64,000 nt of DNA from Campylobacter peloridis LMG 23910 (GTDB taxonomy: Bacteria > Campylobacterota > Campylobacteria > Campylobacterales > Campylobacteraceae). The notes under the pieces were generated by a model that was not told the DNA's origin, did not search any database, and saw only the letters and a list, made by a program, of their open reading frames with translations. Positions 41,648 through 51,733 of the stretch are shown piece by piece. Both the position numbers and the translations under genes were made by a program. The stretch is taken from NCBI RefSeq assembly GCF_000816785.1, contig NZ_CP007766.1:930001-994000 (forward strand), read 5' to 3'. Positions within the stretch are counted from its first letter, which is position 1; every line of letters starts with the position of its first letter.

Positions 41648-42478
41648 ATGAAAAAACCTTTTTATAAACTTAAAAGATTTTATATACCCTGTATTATATT
41701 AATCATAATACTTGCCGTGCTTGCAAAATTACTTTATTCTCCTTTATATACGATTTATTGGGGAATGTATCATTTTCCTAAAAAAGAACAAGAATTTAGA
41801 ATTTTTGAAAAAATGACTTTAAATCCAAGTCCTGACGATATGATTAAAATTGTAGATGATTATCAGCCTAAACTAGAAGACTTTAAAGATTTAAATACAA
41901 AAATGCAAAAGGCTATTTTTGATTTTAAGGTGGCTAAATTATTTGGATTTGAGGATAGGTATTACCGAGCTTCTCTTCAAAATTATGCTAACACATTTTA
42001 CTTTTTAGTTGGTAATGAACGAATTTTTTTTCGTTATCTTAATTTCATAAGTAATTTAAACTCAAATGAAAAACAAAAATACCTAAACTTAAGAGCCTCT
42101 ACTAAAGATTTAGAAAAACAAATTTTTAAAGAAGAACTTAAATTTATAAAGCATTGTGAAGAATTTTATGATTATTTAGATAGCATAGGTTATTTGGATA
42201 AGGGAACCGAATATAAAAATGCAGCAATTTATTTTAAAATATCAATTCCAAGCTCTTTTTTACTTCATAACAATCAATTATGTTCTTTTAAAAATAGAAA
42301 TTTCATGTTACAAAAAATAAAAGAGGGGTATAATATATTTAATAATTTAGATCCTGATGGCTCAAAACTTCTCGATAAGACATTAAAAGAAAATTTTAGG
42401 AATTATCGTAAGGATATATTACCTTTTCTAGAAGATACAATAAACAAAATCCAAAAGGCCTTAGATGAATGCAAATGA
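41648..42478 (+). CDS. Membrane-anchored immunity candidate, family A (copy 2)
   Basis: A 276-residue family A protein: MKKPFYKLKRFYIPC start, membrane segment about 13-32, helical periplasmic domain, 'ALDECK' end. Compared with 34544, residues 103-127 and 190-270 differ widely ('NTFYFLVGNERIFFRY', 'EYKNAAIYFKISIPSSF') while the rest is nearly unchanged. It overlaps the 42465 effector by 14 bases, and that effector is also a variant. Confidence 0.7.
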   Translation: MKKPFYKLKRFYIPCIILIIILAVLAKLLYSPLYTIYWGMYHFPKKEQEFRIFEKMTLNPSPDDMIKIVDDYQPKLEDFKDLNTKMQKAIFDFKVAKLFGFEDRYYRASLQNYANTFYFLVGNERIFFRYLNFISNLNSNEKQKYLNLRASTKDLEKQIFKEELKFIKHCEEFYDYLDSIGYLDKGTEYKNAAIYFKISIPSSFLLHNNQLCSFKNRNFMLQKIKEGYNIFNNLDPDGSKLLDKTLKENFRNYRKDILPFLEDTINKIQKALDECK

Positions 42479-43982
42479 AAATAATACTAGTGTTCATAAT
42501 GAAAACAATACTACTATTAACATTAAAGAAAGTATAAAAGAAGCTCTAAGAGAAGGACAAGAGGTTATAGAAAGTAGTAGAGAAGGAATAGGAAAAGCAA
42601 GTAATACTTTCGATTTTTTTAGCAGTGGCTTCAACCTTTCCCCCAACTCTCCCACTAAAGAAACCCTACAACCTTATATTCAAAAAGTTCAAGTTATTAC
42701 AGATAAAGTGGATAGCAAACTAAAAATTACTGAATATACCTTAGAGTATATTAACAATGGTGATATAACTAAAGTTTTAGTAAAATTAGGAGAAGAAGTT
42801 ATACAAGATTTTGTTTTAAAAAAAGGCTTAGATATTTCCAAAGAAATAGCACTTATCTTGTTTAGAGGAAAAATTATTTTTGGTATAATTATTTTTGCTG
42901 GAGGAAGTGTTATATCTTACTATTTTTCTGAAAACATTAAAGAATTAGCAAAAAAACTGCTAATAAATACTCAAGATTTGCTTAATAAAATCGCAGATAA
43001 AATTAAACCTCCTGTTGTATGCCCTAGTAATTCTATAACACCTAATGGTCAATGTATTGATCATCCAAATGATTTTTTTCAAAAACTAATCAATCCTTTC
43101 TCCCTCTTCACTCCACGCCCCTACCCTAGCTATTCAAAACAATACGAACTTGCTCTAGCAAAGAAAAAAGAACTTATAACTAAAACAAGTATAGCTTCTA
43201 CAACTTACAATTTTATAGATGAAGAATATTTAAAAAACATACAAGATTTAAAAGAACAAGAAAAAATCATTGAACAAGAAGAACAAAAATATCAATTTGA
43301 TTTAAAACTTTATACAGAAGACAATAAAATAAAAAATGAAATTTTTAATTCTTTATTTAAATCTTTAAATGAAAAGCTAAGCTTTCAATTAAAACAAGAA
43401 AGAAATACTTTTTTAAACTCCAATCAAGGCTTAAGTATTATTGCTAATAAACAATACCTACTAAAGACTTTAAACTTGCAAGATATCAACAACATCAACA
43501 TTGATTCAAAACCCTATTTATTAAAAGCTTTATATTTTTGTGAAGATTATGTTTTATATGATAAAGATAAGCAAGCTTTATTTGATGAAAACACAATAAA
43601 AGAATTAGAATTTAACTCTAGCTTTTATACTATCTTTATCTCTCATAAAAACAAACTAAATGATACTTATTTAAATGCAAGAAAAGAACTTTATAAAAGT
43701 ATTGATGAATTTAAAAGACTTGGTTTTAAAGATTTAGAACATGCTTATCAAACTTATATGAGTTCTTTTATTATCAATGAAGAATTAAATAACAAAGATA
43801 AAACAATCAATAAAAATGAAAATAAAGAAATAAATAAAAACTTAAATCAAGATGAAAATTCAAATCAAGAAAACAATACAAAAGAAAATACAAGTAGTAT
43901 AAAAGAACAAGGTTTTAATCTTTTGTTTGATAAGATTATAATACAAAACAATATTATTTTTAAAGGTAAAAAAAGTGCTTAA
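42465..43982 (+). CDS. MNANENN-type effector, variant copy 2
   Basis: A 505-residue protein close to 35364 but with a different stretch at 36-57 ('VIESSREGIGKASNTFDFF'). Identity resumes at 'FNLSPNSPTKETLQPY', where the DNA becomes unusually C-rich. The hydrophobic segment (132-155) and the 'DINNINIDSKPY' block are conserved. The C-terminal tail is of another type ('LLFDKIIIQNNIIFKGKKSA'), shared with the 52068 effector. The variable stretch may set pairing with the variant A protein upstream. Confidence 0.72.
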   Translation: MNANENNTSVHNENNTTINIKESIKEALREGQEVIESSREGIGKASNTFDFFSSGFNLSPNSPTKETLQPYIQKVQVITDKVDSKLKITEYTLEYINNGDITKVLVKLGEEVIQDFVLKKGLDISKEIALILFRGKIIFGIIIFAGGSVISYYFSENIKELAKKLLINTQDLLNKIADKIKPPVVCPSNSITPNGQCIDHPNDFFQKLINPFSLFTPRPYPSYSKQYELALAKKKELITKTSIASTTYNFIDEEYLKNIQDLKEQEKIIEQEEQKYQFDLKLYTEDNKIKNEIFNSLFKSLNEKLSFQLKQERNTFLNSNQGLSIIANKQYLLKTLNLQDINNINIDSKPYLLKALYFCEDYVLYDKDKQALFDENTIKELEFNSSFYTIFISHKNKLNDTYLNARKELYKSIDEFKRLGFKDLEHAYQTYMSSFIINEELNNKDKTINKNENKEINKNLNQDENSNQENNTKENTSSIKEQGFNLLFDKIIIQNNIIFKGKKSA

Positions 43983-44844
43983 AATATTAAAAAGAGTTTC
44001 TACTATAGTTTTTATTGTATTAGTTTTTATCATAATTGTTAGTAATGCTTATAACTTCATCCAAGAAGCTTTACAATTTAAAGAAGATAATGAAAGCAAA
44101 GCAAGAGAAAATTTTAGTGCTTTAATCAAGTGGAGTGAAAACGAAAGCAAAGAAGAATTAATATATGCTAAGAATTTAAACAAAGAAAACTATAATCAAG
44201 AAAAAGTTACACAAATGATTATTAAAAATCTTAAGATGATACAAGCTAGTATTGAAGATATAAGAACTTTAACTATTTATTCATTCCTAGATGAAGATGA
44301 GGAACTTTCAAGAAAAGCTAGTCGAATTGTTTTAAGAATAAATATGGATATTATACTTTATCTTTTAGATAATGAAAAAACTTTTATAGGACATAAAACT
44401 TATTTTTTATTTGACAAGGAAAGATTTAAAGTTTTTGAAGATTTTTTATTTTTTCTAAATACTCGTTTAGAAGAGGATTTTTTGAAAAAAAATGATAATG
44501 ATTTTGAAATAATAGAAATTGTAACATATATTAATCTATTGATTGGCTTAGATGGTGCGTTTGCTAATAATATGTACCTAAGAGAACTTTCAATAGCTCC
44601 TATTTGTGATTTAAATAATCCCAAAACCATAGCAATTCTAAATGGCATAGAAAAAATTAATATTGCAGTTGATAGATATATCAATCTTATAAATTCAAAA
44701 ATTAAATTTATTGCCTATAAAGATGATTATCTTAAAATGAAAATAGAAAATATAAACAATAATTATCCAAAACTCAGACTCGGTCAAAAACAAATCAATA
44801 AACTTAAATCCATACAATCCAAACTAAAAGAGTGTAAACAATGA
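43975..44844 (+). CDS. Membrane-anchored immunity candidate, family C (copy 2)
   Basis: A 289-residue protein starting at GTG 43975, overlapping the previous effector by eight bases and the next one (44841) by four (ATGA). Membrane segment about 8-27, then a helical domain. Residues 97-125 ('IYSFLDEDEELSRKASRIV') and 160-250 differ from copy 1. It is one of two C genes still followed by a substantial MNE-type effector, here the full-length one. Confidence 0.72.
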   Translation: MLKILKRVSTIVFIVLVFIIIVSNAYNFIQEALQFKEDNESKARENFSALIKWSENESKEELIYAKNLNKENYNQEKVTQMIIKNLKMIQASIEDIRTLTIYSFLDEDEELSRKASRIVLRINMDIILYLLDNEKTFIGHKTYFLFDKERFKVFEDFLFFLNTRLEEDFLKKNDNDFEIIEIVTYINLLIGLDGAFANNMYLRELSIAPICDLNNPKTIAILNGIEKINIAVDRYINLINSKIKFIAYKDDYLKMKIENINNNYPKLRLGQKQINKLKSIQSKLKECKQ

Positions 44845-47800
44845 ACGAAGAATTGCAAAAAGAAGAATTACCTAGAAAAAAATTAAACGAAACAGAAAAA
44901 GATTTGCAAATTCCTTTAAAAGATGCGGGTGTAGATGAAATAGGAGAAAAACTACTTAAAGAAGTAGAAGATGTAAATAAAACGGAAAATTTTATGCATC
45001 AAAATGAAGTTCAAGCCATCACAGGTGCTACTGGATTTATAAGTAATGCAAACGATACAATATCTAGCTTTTTCAAAGACCTCGAACCCTACCTACTCCC
45101 TTTTAAAATCATCATAAAAAGAGCAGATAATACCCTTAGTGGAATTGATGCTTTAATAGAATATCAAAAAACAAAAGATGGTTTAAAAGTTTCTGTAAAA
45201 ATTGGTTCTGAAATTATTGCTTCACAAATTTTTAAAATAGGAATACCGATAATAAGCACAGCAGCCATTACAACTTATAGCGCAATAGCAATTACAAGCA
45301 GCACCTTGTTAGGTGTTTTAGCAGCCATTAGTATTGTTGGCACTGGTATGATAATTCTTTGGTGGATTAATTCTAAAATAGAAGATTGGTTAAAAGATAG
45401 TGGTATTTCTTTTATTGATTTTATAAGAGAATATGAAACTCATTTAAGTTCTGAAGAAAAATATTATTATAACTTAGCACATTGTCATCAAACACAAATT
45501 AAAAATATGCAAAGAATTCAATTATATTATGATGGTAAGATTTCAAAAGATTTAAAAAATTATTACTATCCTTTTTATGATGTTAAAAAAACGCCATCTT
45601 TACTTAATGAAAAAAGCTTACTCAAAAGCATATCAAAAGATTATAAAGCATTAAAACTAAAAGATACAATAGATAACATCCACATTAACTCAGAATTTTA
45701 TCTATTAAAAGCTTTATATTTTTGTGAAAGTTTTACAAGTTTTAATCAAAACAATCAAGCCTTATTTAACGAAGAAAAATTTCCTTATCATTCTAGCTTT
45801 TATACTATATTCTTATTGCACAAAGATAAAATCACAAATACTTATTTAAATGCAAGAAAAGAACTTTATAAAAGCGTTATAGAATTTAATTATTCTCAAA
45901 ATAAAACCTTACTTGAGAATTTAGAGAAAAACGACACCAAAGAAGATTCTAAGCTATTACGCTTTTATAATCTTTCTTTTAGCCACTTCATCTTAGAAAA
46001 CAAAGATAAAAATAAAAAGCTTATATTTTTTGACAATGCTTCATCTATGTCAAATCTTTTACATCTTTATGAGAACAATTGTGATATATTTGTTAAAGAT
46101 GAGTCATTAATCGATATAGCTTTATTAGAACAAAACTATAATCTAGATTTTAATAAACTAAAAACAAGAGTATTTTTTTATGAAAAACTTCTTTTAGGCG
46201 CAAAGGAAGATGAAATTTTTTCTTTCAATGATGAAAAAATAAATTATTATCTTAAATATGATGAGAATAATTTATATGCTTTCAAAGATTTAAACATTAC
46301 TTATGATTATTATCATTGTAAGATTAAAAACTATGTTTTAGCTAAAAATAGTTTAAATATAAAATTAGAACCTAAAAAGATAAGCAAGCGCTATGCTTAT
46401 GATGATTTAAACCATCAAGATCTAAATTTAACCCACAATAACACTAGCATTATAAACAACACTGCTACTTCAAATTACATCAGCCTTATCATACAAGATG
46501 AACATGGCAAGGCTATTGATAATGCTAGCATTAGTATAAAAGGGTATGATCATGAAAAACTAATCAAGCAAAGCGTATTGAGATTAAAAACTAATAAAGA
46601 AGGTAAAATAAGATTTGATAGAGAAAAAGACTTTAGTAGTTGTCATAGTTTTAAAGTTAGATTAAAAGATAATAAAGCTTATTTAGCCAAACCCTTACAA
46701 GATAGCAAAAGAATATTTAATAATTATATTAATCATAAAATAGGACTTATACTTAGGTTTAAAAATAAAGATTATTTTAAATATGATGGTTTTTATTTAT
46801 ATCATTTTAAAGGAAAAGATTTAATAGCTTCTTATATAGCAAGAAGTGGAGTAGCTAAAGCTGATAATTTAAAACCATCAAATAAACAAATTGCTTTTAG
46901 TTTTTATCAAGATATAAAAGATAAAACTACCAAGAAAAAAGCATATTTTTACTATGATGATGAAAGTATTAAAGATAAATTTGGAAGCTTACCTGAAGGA
47001 AAGTATTATTTTAAAATCAATGAGATTAATTACAACAAACAACCTGATTTTTTAAAAGATTACCCTTTTAGCATAGGTAAGACTTGGGGAAAGTATTGTG
47101 TTAGATTATACACAGATAAAGAATGCTCTAAAAGTTTTAAAGAAATAGAAATTTCAAATCCAAATAATGAAAAAGAAAAAAGCAAGAATAAAGAAAGTAT
47201 GAGTAAGGGGGATTTGTATCTTTATAACATTAATGAAAAGGGAGAATTTGGCAGCAATGGCAGCATAGGAATAGTTAATGGAGTATTGTTTGAAGATTTA
47301 TTAAAGCATTTAAGTTATATTGTAAATGAAGAAGAATTGCTTTGCGAATTAGAAGTTAAATACCCTCAAAGACTAAACAATAAAATTGTATTTACAAGTA
47401 ATAATATAGATTTAAATACCTCTTTTGCACCTGGGACTTATATAAGCTTACAACTAGAAAAAGAAAGCGATGAAAAACTAAAATGGGCTTTTGTAGAATG
47501 TGAAAGCAAAGAAAAATTAGACTTGCTATTACATGATTGTAACGGCTATATTGATGAAAAAAATCTTAAGGTATTGTTTGAAAATGATGATTTGATTTAT
47601 AATGAAAGCTATGAAGATAATGTTTTATCTTTTTGCTTACCTATAAGTAGAAGCAATGAGCCTAAAGAAGACATACAAGATTATAAATACTATATAGTTT
47701 TATTTGCTTATAGCAGTGAAAAAACTATACCTAATTTAGAAGATCATTATATCATCATAGATATGAGCTTTAGAGTGGGAGTTGGAGATGATGATAGTGT

Positions 47801-48686
47801 AAGAGAGGGGGTGCTTGGGGGTATAAATAACACAAACAACAGCAATTTAGCAAAAGACATCATTTATACAAATTATATTTTTAGCGTATTAGAAGCTATA
47901 GATTTTTTAAAAACTTGTTGTAAATTACAAGAGAAAAACAAAACAAATAATAATATCTTTTTTAAAACCTACCCTCAACTTGCTGGAAAAATTGCTTATA
48001 TTTATTATAGGTTTGATTTAGCCAACGAAGAATTTATAAAAAGCGTAAAAGATGGAGATGAATACATAAAAAAAAGAGAGAAATTTTATACTGTTGCATC
48101 GGAAGTTTATAATAAAAATCCTATTCATAAACTTGCTTTTGAAAAAAATCAAAATGAGGATATTAATATAGAAATCATAGAAGATTTTTTAAAAAACTTT
48201 GCCAAAAGATTAAATATAAATGAAAAAGATTTACCTATAATTACAAATAGTCCTAATAGCGGAGATTCTGGAACCTATGATTTTGCAAATAACATTTTAA
48301 GTTTAAATTTAAAAGCATATTCTATTGATTTAATCGATACCATCATACATGAATTTAGACATTTTTATATTAGTCATATAAATATCAACTCCAACAATAG
48401 CTTAGAAAGATTACTTTTTTTAAATACAGTAAATTTGTATATACAATGGAATTATCATGATATTTTTAATGCTTACAATAAAAAATGTTTGCTTTTTGAT
48501 AGTGTAGAACATGGAACAAAAAAATGTTTTATAGATGAAACTTACTACGAAAGTAGAAAAAAGATTGTAGTTACAAAAGATAAAAAAAAGAATTTAACAG
48601 ATTCTCCTTTATATTTTATACAACCAAGTGAAAGAGATGCTAGGATTACTGCTGGTAAATTTAGAGAAAAAACAGGGATAATATAA
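44841..48686 (+). CDS. Full-length multi-domain effector: pore-like hairpin, Tlde1-like region, HEFRH metallopeptidase
   Basis: A 1281-residue protein, the only copy with all modules. Residues about 125-177 form a colicin-like hydrophobic hairpin ('IISTAAITTYSAIAITSS', 'LLGVLAAISIVGTGMIILWW'). Helical shared blocks follow (about 220-390), then 'FFDNASSMSNLLHLYENNC'. A carboxypeptidase-regulatory-like fold lies at about 550-600. Residues about 646-810 ('KYDGFYLYHFKGKDLIASY', 'LPEGKYYFKI', 'KTWGKYCVRLY', 'GSNGSIGIVNG') resemble the Tlde1/DUF2778 LD-transpeptidase-like fold but lack its usual catalytic Cys. The end has a zinc-peptidase motif HEFRH (His1170-His1174) with 'QPSERDAR' supplying a possible third ligand, Glu1264. 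Two toxic activities in one protein are possible. Confidence 0.75.
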   Translation: MNEELQKEELPRKKLNETEKDLQIPLKDAGVDEIGEKLLKEVEDVNKTENFMHQNEVQAITGATGFISNANDTISSFFKDLEPYLLPFKIIIKRADNTLSGIDALIEYQKTKDGLKVSVKIGSEIIASQIFKIGIPIISTAAITTYSAIAITSSTLLGVLAAISIVGTGMIILWWINSKIEDWLKDSGISFIDFIREYETHLSSEEKYYYNLAHCHQTQIKNMQRIQLYYDGKISKDLKNYYYPFYDVKKTPSLLNEKSLLKSISKDYKALKLKDTIDNIHINSEFYLLKALYFCESFTSFNQNNQALFNEEKFPYHSSFYTIFLLHKDKITNTYLNARKELYKSVIEFNYSQNKTLLENLEKNDTKEDSKLLRFYNLSFSHFILENKDKNKKLIFFDNASSMSNLLHLYENNCDIFVKDESLIDIALLEQNYNLDFNKLKTRVFFYEKLLLGAKEDEIFSFNDEKINYYLKYDENNLYAFKDLNITYDYYHCKIKNYVLAKNSLNIKLEPKKISKRYAYDDLNHQDLNLTHNNTSIINNTATSNYISLIIQDEHGKAIDNASISIKGYDHEKLIKQSVLRLKTNKEGKIRFDREKDFSSCHSFKVRLKDNKAYLAKPLQDSKRIFNNYINHKIGLILRFKNKDYFKYDGFYLYHFKGKDLIASYIARSGVAKADNLKPSNKQIAFSFYQDIKDKTTKKKAYFYYDDESIKDKFGSLPEGKYYFKINEINYNKQPDFLKDYPFSIGKTWGKYCVRLYTDKECSKSFKEIEISNPNNEKEKSKNKESMSKGDLYLYNINEKGEFGSNGSIGIVNGVLFEDLLKHLSYIVNEEELLCELEVKYPQRLNNKIVFTSNNIDLNTSFAPGTYISLQLEKESDEKLKWAFVECESKEKLDLLLHDCNGYIDEKNLKVLFENDDLIYNESYEDNVLSFCLPISRSNEPKEDIQDYKYYIVLFAYSSEKTIPNLEDHYIIIDMSFRVGVGDDDSVREGVLGGINNTNNSNLAKDIIYTNYIFSVLEAIDFLKTCCKLQEKNKTNNNIFFKTYPQLAGKIAYIYYRFDLANEEFIKSVKDGDEYIKKREKFYTVASEVYNKNPIHKLAFEKNQNEDINIEIIEDFLKNFAKRLNINEKDLPIITNSPNSGDSGTYDFANNILSLNLKAYSIDLIDTIIHEFRHFYISHININSNNSLERLLFLNTVNLYIQWNYHDIFNAYNKKCLLFDSVEHGTKKCFIDETYYESRKKIVVTKDKKKNLTDSPLYFIQPSERDARITAGKFREKTGII

Positions 48687-49927
48687 TGAATAATAACATA
48701 GGGTCTTTACCAAATACAAAAAAATATGAACAATTTTTACAAACTAGAAAAGAACCAAATGCACTTTATCTAGGTGTAAATACTAATATAAAATGTTTTA
48801 ATAATATATGCCCTAGCGAAAAACAAGGTTGGTTAATTGGATACTTAATAGATAGTGAACTTGATAAATTTTACAATCCCAAATTTGGCATTTATTTAGG
48901 TAAAATCATATTTGATAAAAAAGGCAACAAACTTATTCCAAAATACATACCTACGAGTATTGAAAATTTAGAAGAAGAGGTTAAGAAAATAAAGAATCCT
49001 CTATGGATAGCTGAAAAAAATAATGATTATGTTGAACCTAAATTTACACCTACAACAGAAGGACAAAGCTATCACTTAACAAATCCGAATAATCTAGAAT
49101 ACCAATGCAAAATAGAAAAAAATACAACCATACTAAATCAAGAACAAATCGTATCTTATGTAAAAGAAATTCATAGTGAAAATGTAAGAATAATTCAAGA
49201 CTATATAGACCAAATTTATAAAGATAATGGCATGAAACCTTATGCATTTGATGATGAATTTTATGAAGAATTGGGTAATTTAGGAATAATCACTCAAAGA
49301 CAAGTAGAAGGTTTTAAAAATAATCGTTTAATTAAGAAAAATTCCTTATTGCTTACTATGTTAGATTATTTAGTTAAGCAAGATAGGAAAAATGAAGATT
49401 ATTTGATTACTTTTGATGATGAGTATTTTTATGATTATTTTGTTTTTAGTTTGGGTGGGTTTATATTAAAACTTTCTCAAGGTATGCTTCAAAATGAAAT
49501 CAACTCTCTTTTTAATCCTGCAGCTTATATAGCTGATGCAAAAATAAATTATATAAATTTAAATGATGAATTAAGCAAAAAATACGAAAAAGAAATATTT
49601 AATATGGGATTTGAAAAAAGAGGTAGTTATTTTGTGGACTATTTTGATTATAATTTTAATTATAATGGGTTTTTTGAGATTAACAAATATAATGGGTCGT
49701 ATTATGATGAGCTGAATTTGGCTTCTAGTTTAGATTCACCTAATACTATTTGCCATGATAAAAACTCCATAAAAAAATGCATACTAAACCCCTCTACTCT
49801 AGGCAAATACTATTTTCAAATAAGCAGATACCACGAAGAAGTTTTCTTTGAACTTTTAAAACCATATTATCCTAGTATAAAAAATCTCCCTAAAGGATGG
49901 AGTAAAGAAATGATTGAAAAAATGTAA
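48686..49927 (+). CDS. Companion of the full-length effector, unknown function
   Basis: A 413-residue soluble protein overlapping the effector stop by one base (TAATG). No family recognised. It has a Cys pair ('CFNNIC'), an acidic central helix region and a C-terminal part with 'GSYFVDYFDYNFNYNGFFE'. It occurs only after the effector copy that retains the HEFRH domain, so it may be the antidote of that domain or a further effector. No signal peptide is seen. Confidence 0.6.
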   Translation: MNNNIGSLPNTKKYEQFLQTRKEPNALYLGVNTNIKCFNNICPSEKQGWLIGYLIDSELDKFYNPKFGIYLGKIIFDKKGNKLIPKYIPTSIENLEEEVKKIKNPLWIAEKNNDYVEPKFTPTTEGQSYHLTNPNNLEYQCKIEKNTTILNQEQIVSYVKEIHSENVRIIQDYIDQIYKDNGMKPYAFDDEFYEELGNLGIITQRQVEGFKNNRLIKKNSLLLTMLDYLVKQDRKNEDYLITFDDEYFYDYFVFSLGGFILKLSQGMLQNEINSLFNPAAYIADAKINYINLNDELSKKYEKEIFNMGFEKRGSYFVDYFDYNFNYNGFFEINKYNGSYYDELNLASSLDSPNTICHDKNSIKKCILNPSTLGKYYFQISRYHEEVFFELLKPYYPSIKNLPKGWSKEMIEKM

Positions 49928-49947
49928 TATATCTAATAATATAAAGT

Positions 49948-50007
49948 ATTGTATCTAACAATGCTATAATAAATAATACTAACTTTAAAGGTAAAAAAAT
50001 TGCTTAA
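49948..50007 (+). pseudogene. 3' remnant of an MNANENN-type effector
   Basis: These 60 bases equal the end of the 35364 effector (coding IVSNNAIINNTNFKGKKIA) and run into the start of the next C gene. It is a junction tail without any upstream body. Confidence 0.85.
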
Positions 50008-50839
50008 AATATCAAAAAGAGTTTTTATTATATTAGTTTTTATCCTAGCTATTGGTATTTACGAATTGATCCAAGAAGCTTTACAACTTAAAGAAGCTAA
50101 TGAAAATAAAGCAAGAGAAAATCTTAGTGCTTTAATTAAGTGGAGTGAAAACGAAGGTAAGGAAGAATTAGAATATGCTAAGAATTTAAGCAAAGAAAAC
50201 TATAATCAAGAAAAAGTTACACAAATGATTATTAAAAATCTTAAGATGATACAAGCTAGTATTGAAGATGTAAGAATTTTAACTATTTATTCATTCCTAG
50301 ATGAAGATGAGGAACTTTCAAGAAAAGCTAGTCGAATTGTTTTAAATTTAAATAACGATATTATATCCTATCTTTTATACAATGAAAGAAATATCACAAA
50401 TCATAAAACTTATTTTTTATTTGACAAGGAAAGATTTGATGCACTTGAAGATTTTTTATTTTTTCTAAATACTCGTTTAGAAGAGGATTTTTTGCAAAAT
50501 AAAATCAAAAGTCATGATTTTTCACATATTGTTTATTATACATCTTCTTTAATTGGAAACAACTGGGGATTTTCCCATATTTATATTGGAGATCTTTCTA
50601 AAAAATTCACATGTAAATTTGATAATTCTAAAACTGCAATAATTTTAAATACAATGAGAAAACTAAATAAAATTACAGATAATGTTACAAGAAGAATTTG
50701 TAAAGATTTTTTTTTAGATAATCAAGTTAAAGAGAAGCTAAAAGAAAATATTAATAAAATTTTAGAAAACTTCAACAAGAAGACATTGACAAATCTTAAC
50801 ACTCTACAATCTAAACTAAAAGAATGCACAAATGAATGA
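50000..50839 (+). CDS. Membrane-anchored immunity candidate, family C (copy 3, orphan)
   Basis: A 279-residue family C protein from TTG 50000 with AAAGG eight bases before. The membrane segment (about 8-22) is shorter ('FIILVFILAIGIY'). Residues 165-270 are the most different of all copies ('SHDFSHIVYYTSSLIGNNW'). The following effector is reduced to a stub (50832-50942), so the antidote stands alone. Confidence 0.7.
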   Translation: MLKISKRVFIILVFILAIGIYELIQEALQLKEANENKARENLSALIKWSENEGKEELEYAKNLSKENYNQEKVTQMIIKNLKMIQASIEDVRILTIYSFLDEDEELSRKASRIVLNLNNDIISYLLYNERNITNHKTYFLFDKERFDALEDFLFFLNTRLEEDFLQNKIKSHDFSHIVYYTSSLIGNNWGFSHIYIGDLSKKFTCKFDNSKTAIILNTMRKLNKITDNVTRRICKDFFLDNQVKEKLKENINKILENFNKKTLTNLNTLQSKLKECTNE

Positions 50840-50942
50840 GATAGAACTTAACACTCAAAATAAAACCTTAAACGAAACAGAAAAAGACACAAAAACTATT
50901 TTTAAAATATCAAGGAATATAAATGAAAAAACCTTTTTACAA
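50832..50942 (+). pseudogene. Stub of an MNE-type effector start
   Basis: 'MNEIELNTQNKTLNETEKD' matches the 54152 effector start, then runs into the leader of the B gene. Same joint as at 37844. Confidence 0.85.
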
Positions 50943-51690
50943 ACTTAAAAGATTTTATATGCTCTGCGGTTTGCTTATAGCTTTGATTATTTTTATAAGC
51001 TTAGCTTATCGCCCTTTAGAGCTTATCTTTTGGGATAAGTATTATTATGAAAAAGAAAATCAAATTAGAAAAGAGATATCTAAATTATTCTGGAGCAACG
51101 AAGAAGAATTTAAAAAAGTTTTTGTAGAACAAAACTTAAATCAAGAATTAAAACTTAATCAAAAAGAACTATTAAATTATATGCATAATTTTAAAAAAGA
51201 TTTTAAATTTATGCAAATTTTAGGTTTAGACAATGCTTATTTGGTAGCTCTTAGAAATAAAGTAAGTATATTTGGAAGAAAAAGTGAAACTAATCTTAAT
51301 TATTTTTATCTTGCTTCTAATAGCACTACCAATTTAAACGAAATGAATAATTTTATAAGCATTATGGATAGATATATCATTTTTATTAACAAAATAGATG
51401 CATTGCCTGACACTTATGCACTTATGAAAATAGCCTTTAATGCCGATTATTTTCTTTTTAATTTAATCCCATTTGCTTCAAGCCTAGATAAAAACTTTAT
51501 GTGTTCTATACCTCAAAAAGAACAGTTATTAGAAAATATGATTAATTCTTATAAAAAAATGAATTTATTGTATGATATAAATTTAAAAACCGAAATTCAA
51601 GAAATGATATACCCAACAATATATGAAGCAAAAAGATATAATTATTTCATAAATATTGCTAAAGGAAGATTAAATGCATGCGGAAGATAA
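50923..51690 (+). CDS. Membrane-anchored immunity candidate, family B (copy 2)
   Basis: A 255-residue family B protein. The start and residues 30-110 match copy 1, while about 110-205 differ strongly ('VSIFGRKSETNLNYF', 'NFISIMDRYIIFINKIDAL'). The 'GRLNACGR' end is conserved, overlapping the MHAEDN stub (51674-51715). Membrane segment about 13-30. Confidence 0.68.
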   Translation: MKKPFYKLKRFYMLCGLLIALIIFISLAYRPLELIFWDKYYYEKENQIRKEISKLFWSNEEEFKKVFVEQNLNQELKLNQKELLNYMHNFKKDFKFMQILGLDNAYLVALRNKVSIFGRKSETNLNYFYLASNSTTNLNEMNNFISIMDRYIIFINKIDALPDTYALMKIAFNADYFLFNLIPFASSLDKNFMCSIPQKEQLLENMINSYKKMNLLYDINLKTEIQEMIYPTIYEAKRYNYFINIAKGRLNACGR

Positions 51691-51715
51691 TTTAAATTTT
51701 AAAGATAATTTTTAA
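51674..51715 (+). pseudogene. 13-codon stub of a lost effector (MHAENN type)
   Basis: MHAEDNLNFKDNF then stop, in the same position relative to family B as 38683. Confidence 0.6.
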
Positions 51716-51733
51716 ATTATATAGGAAAAATAA

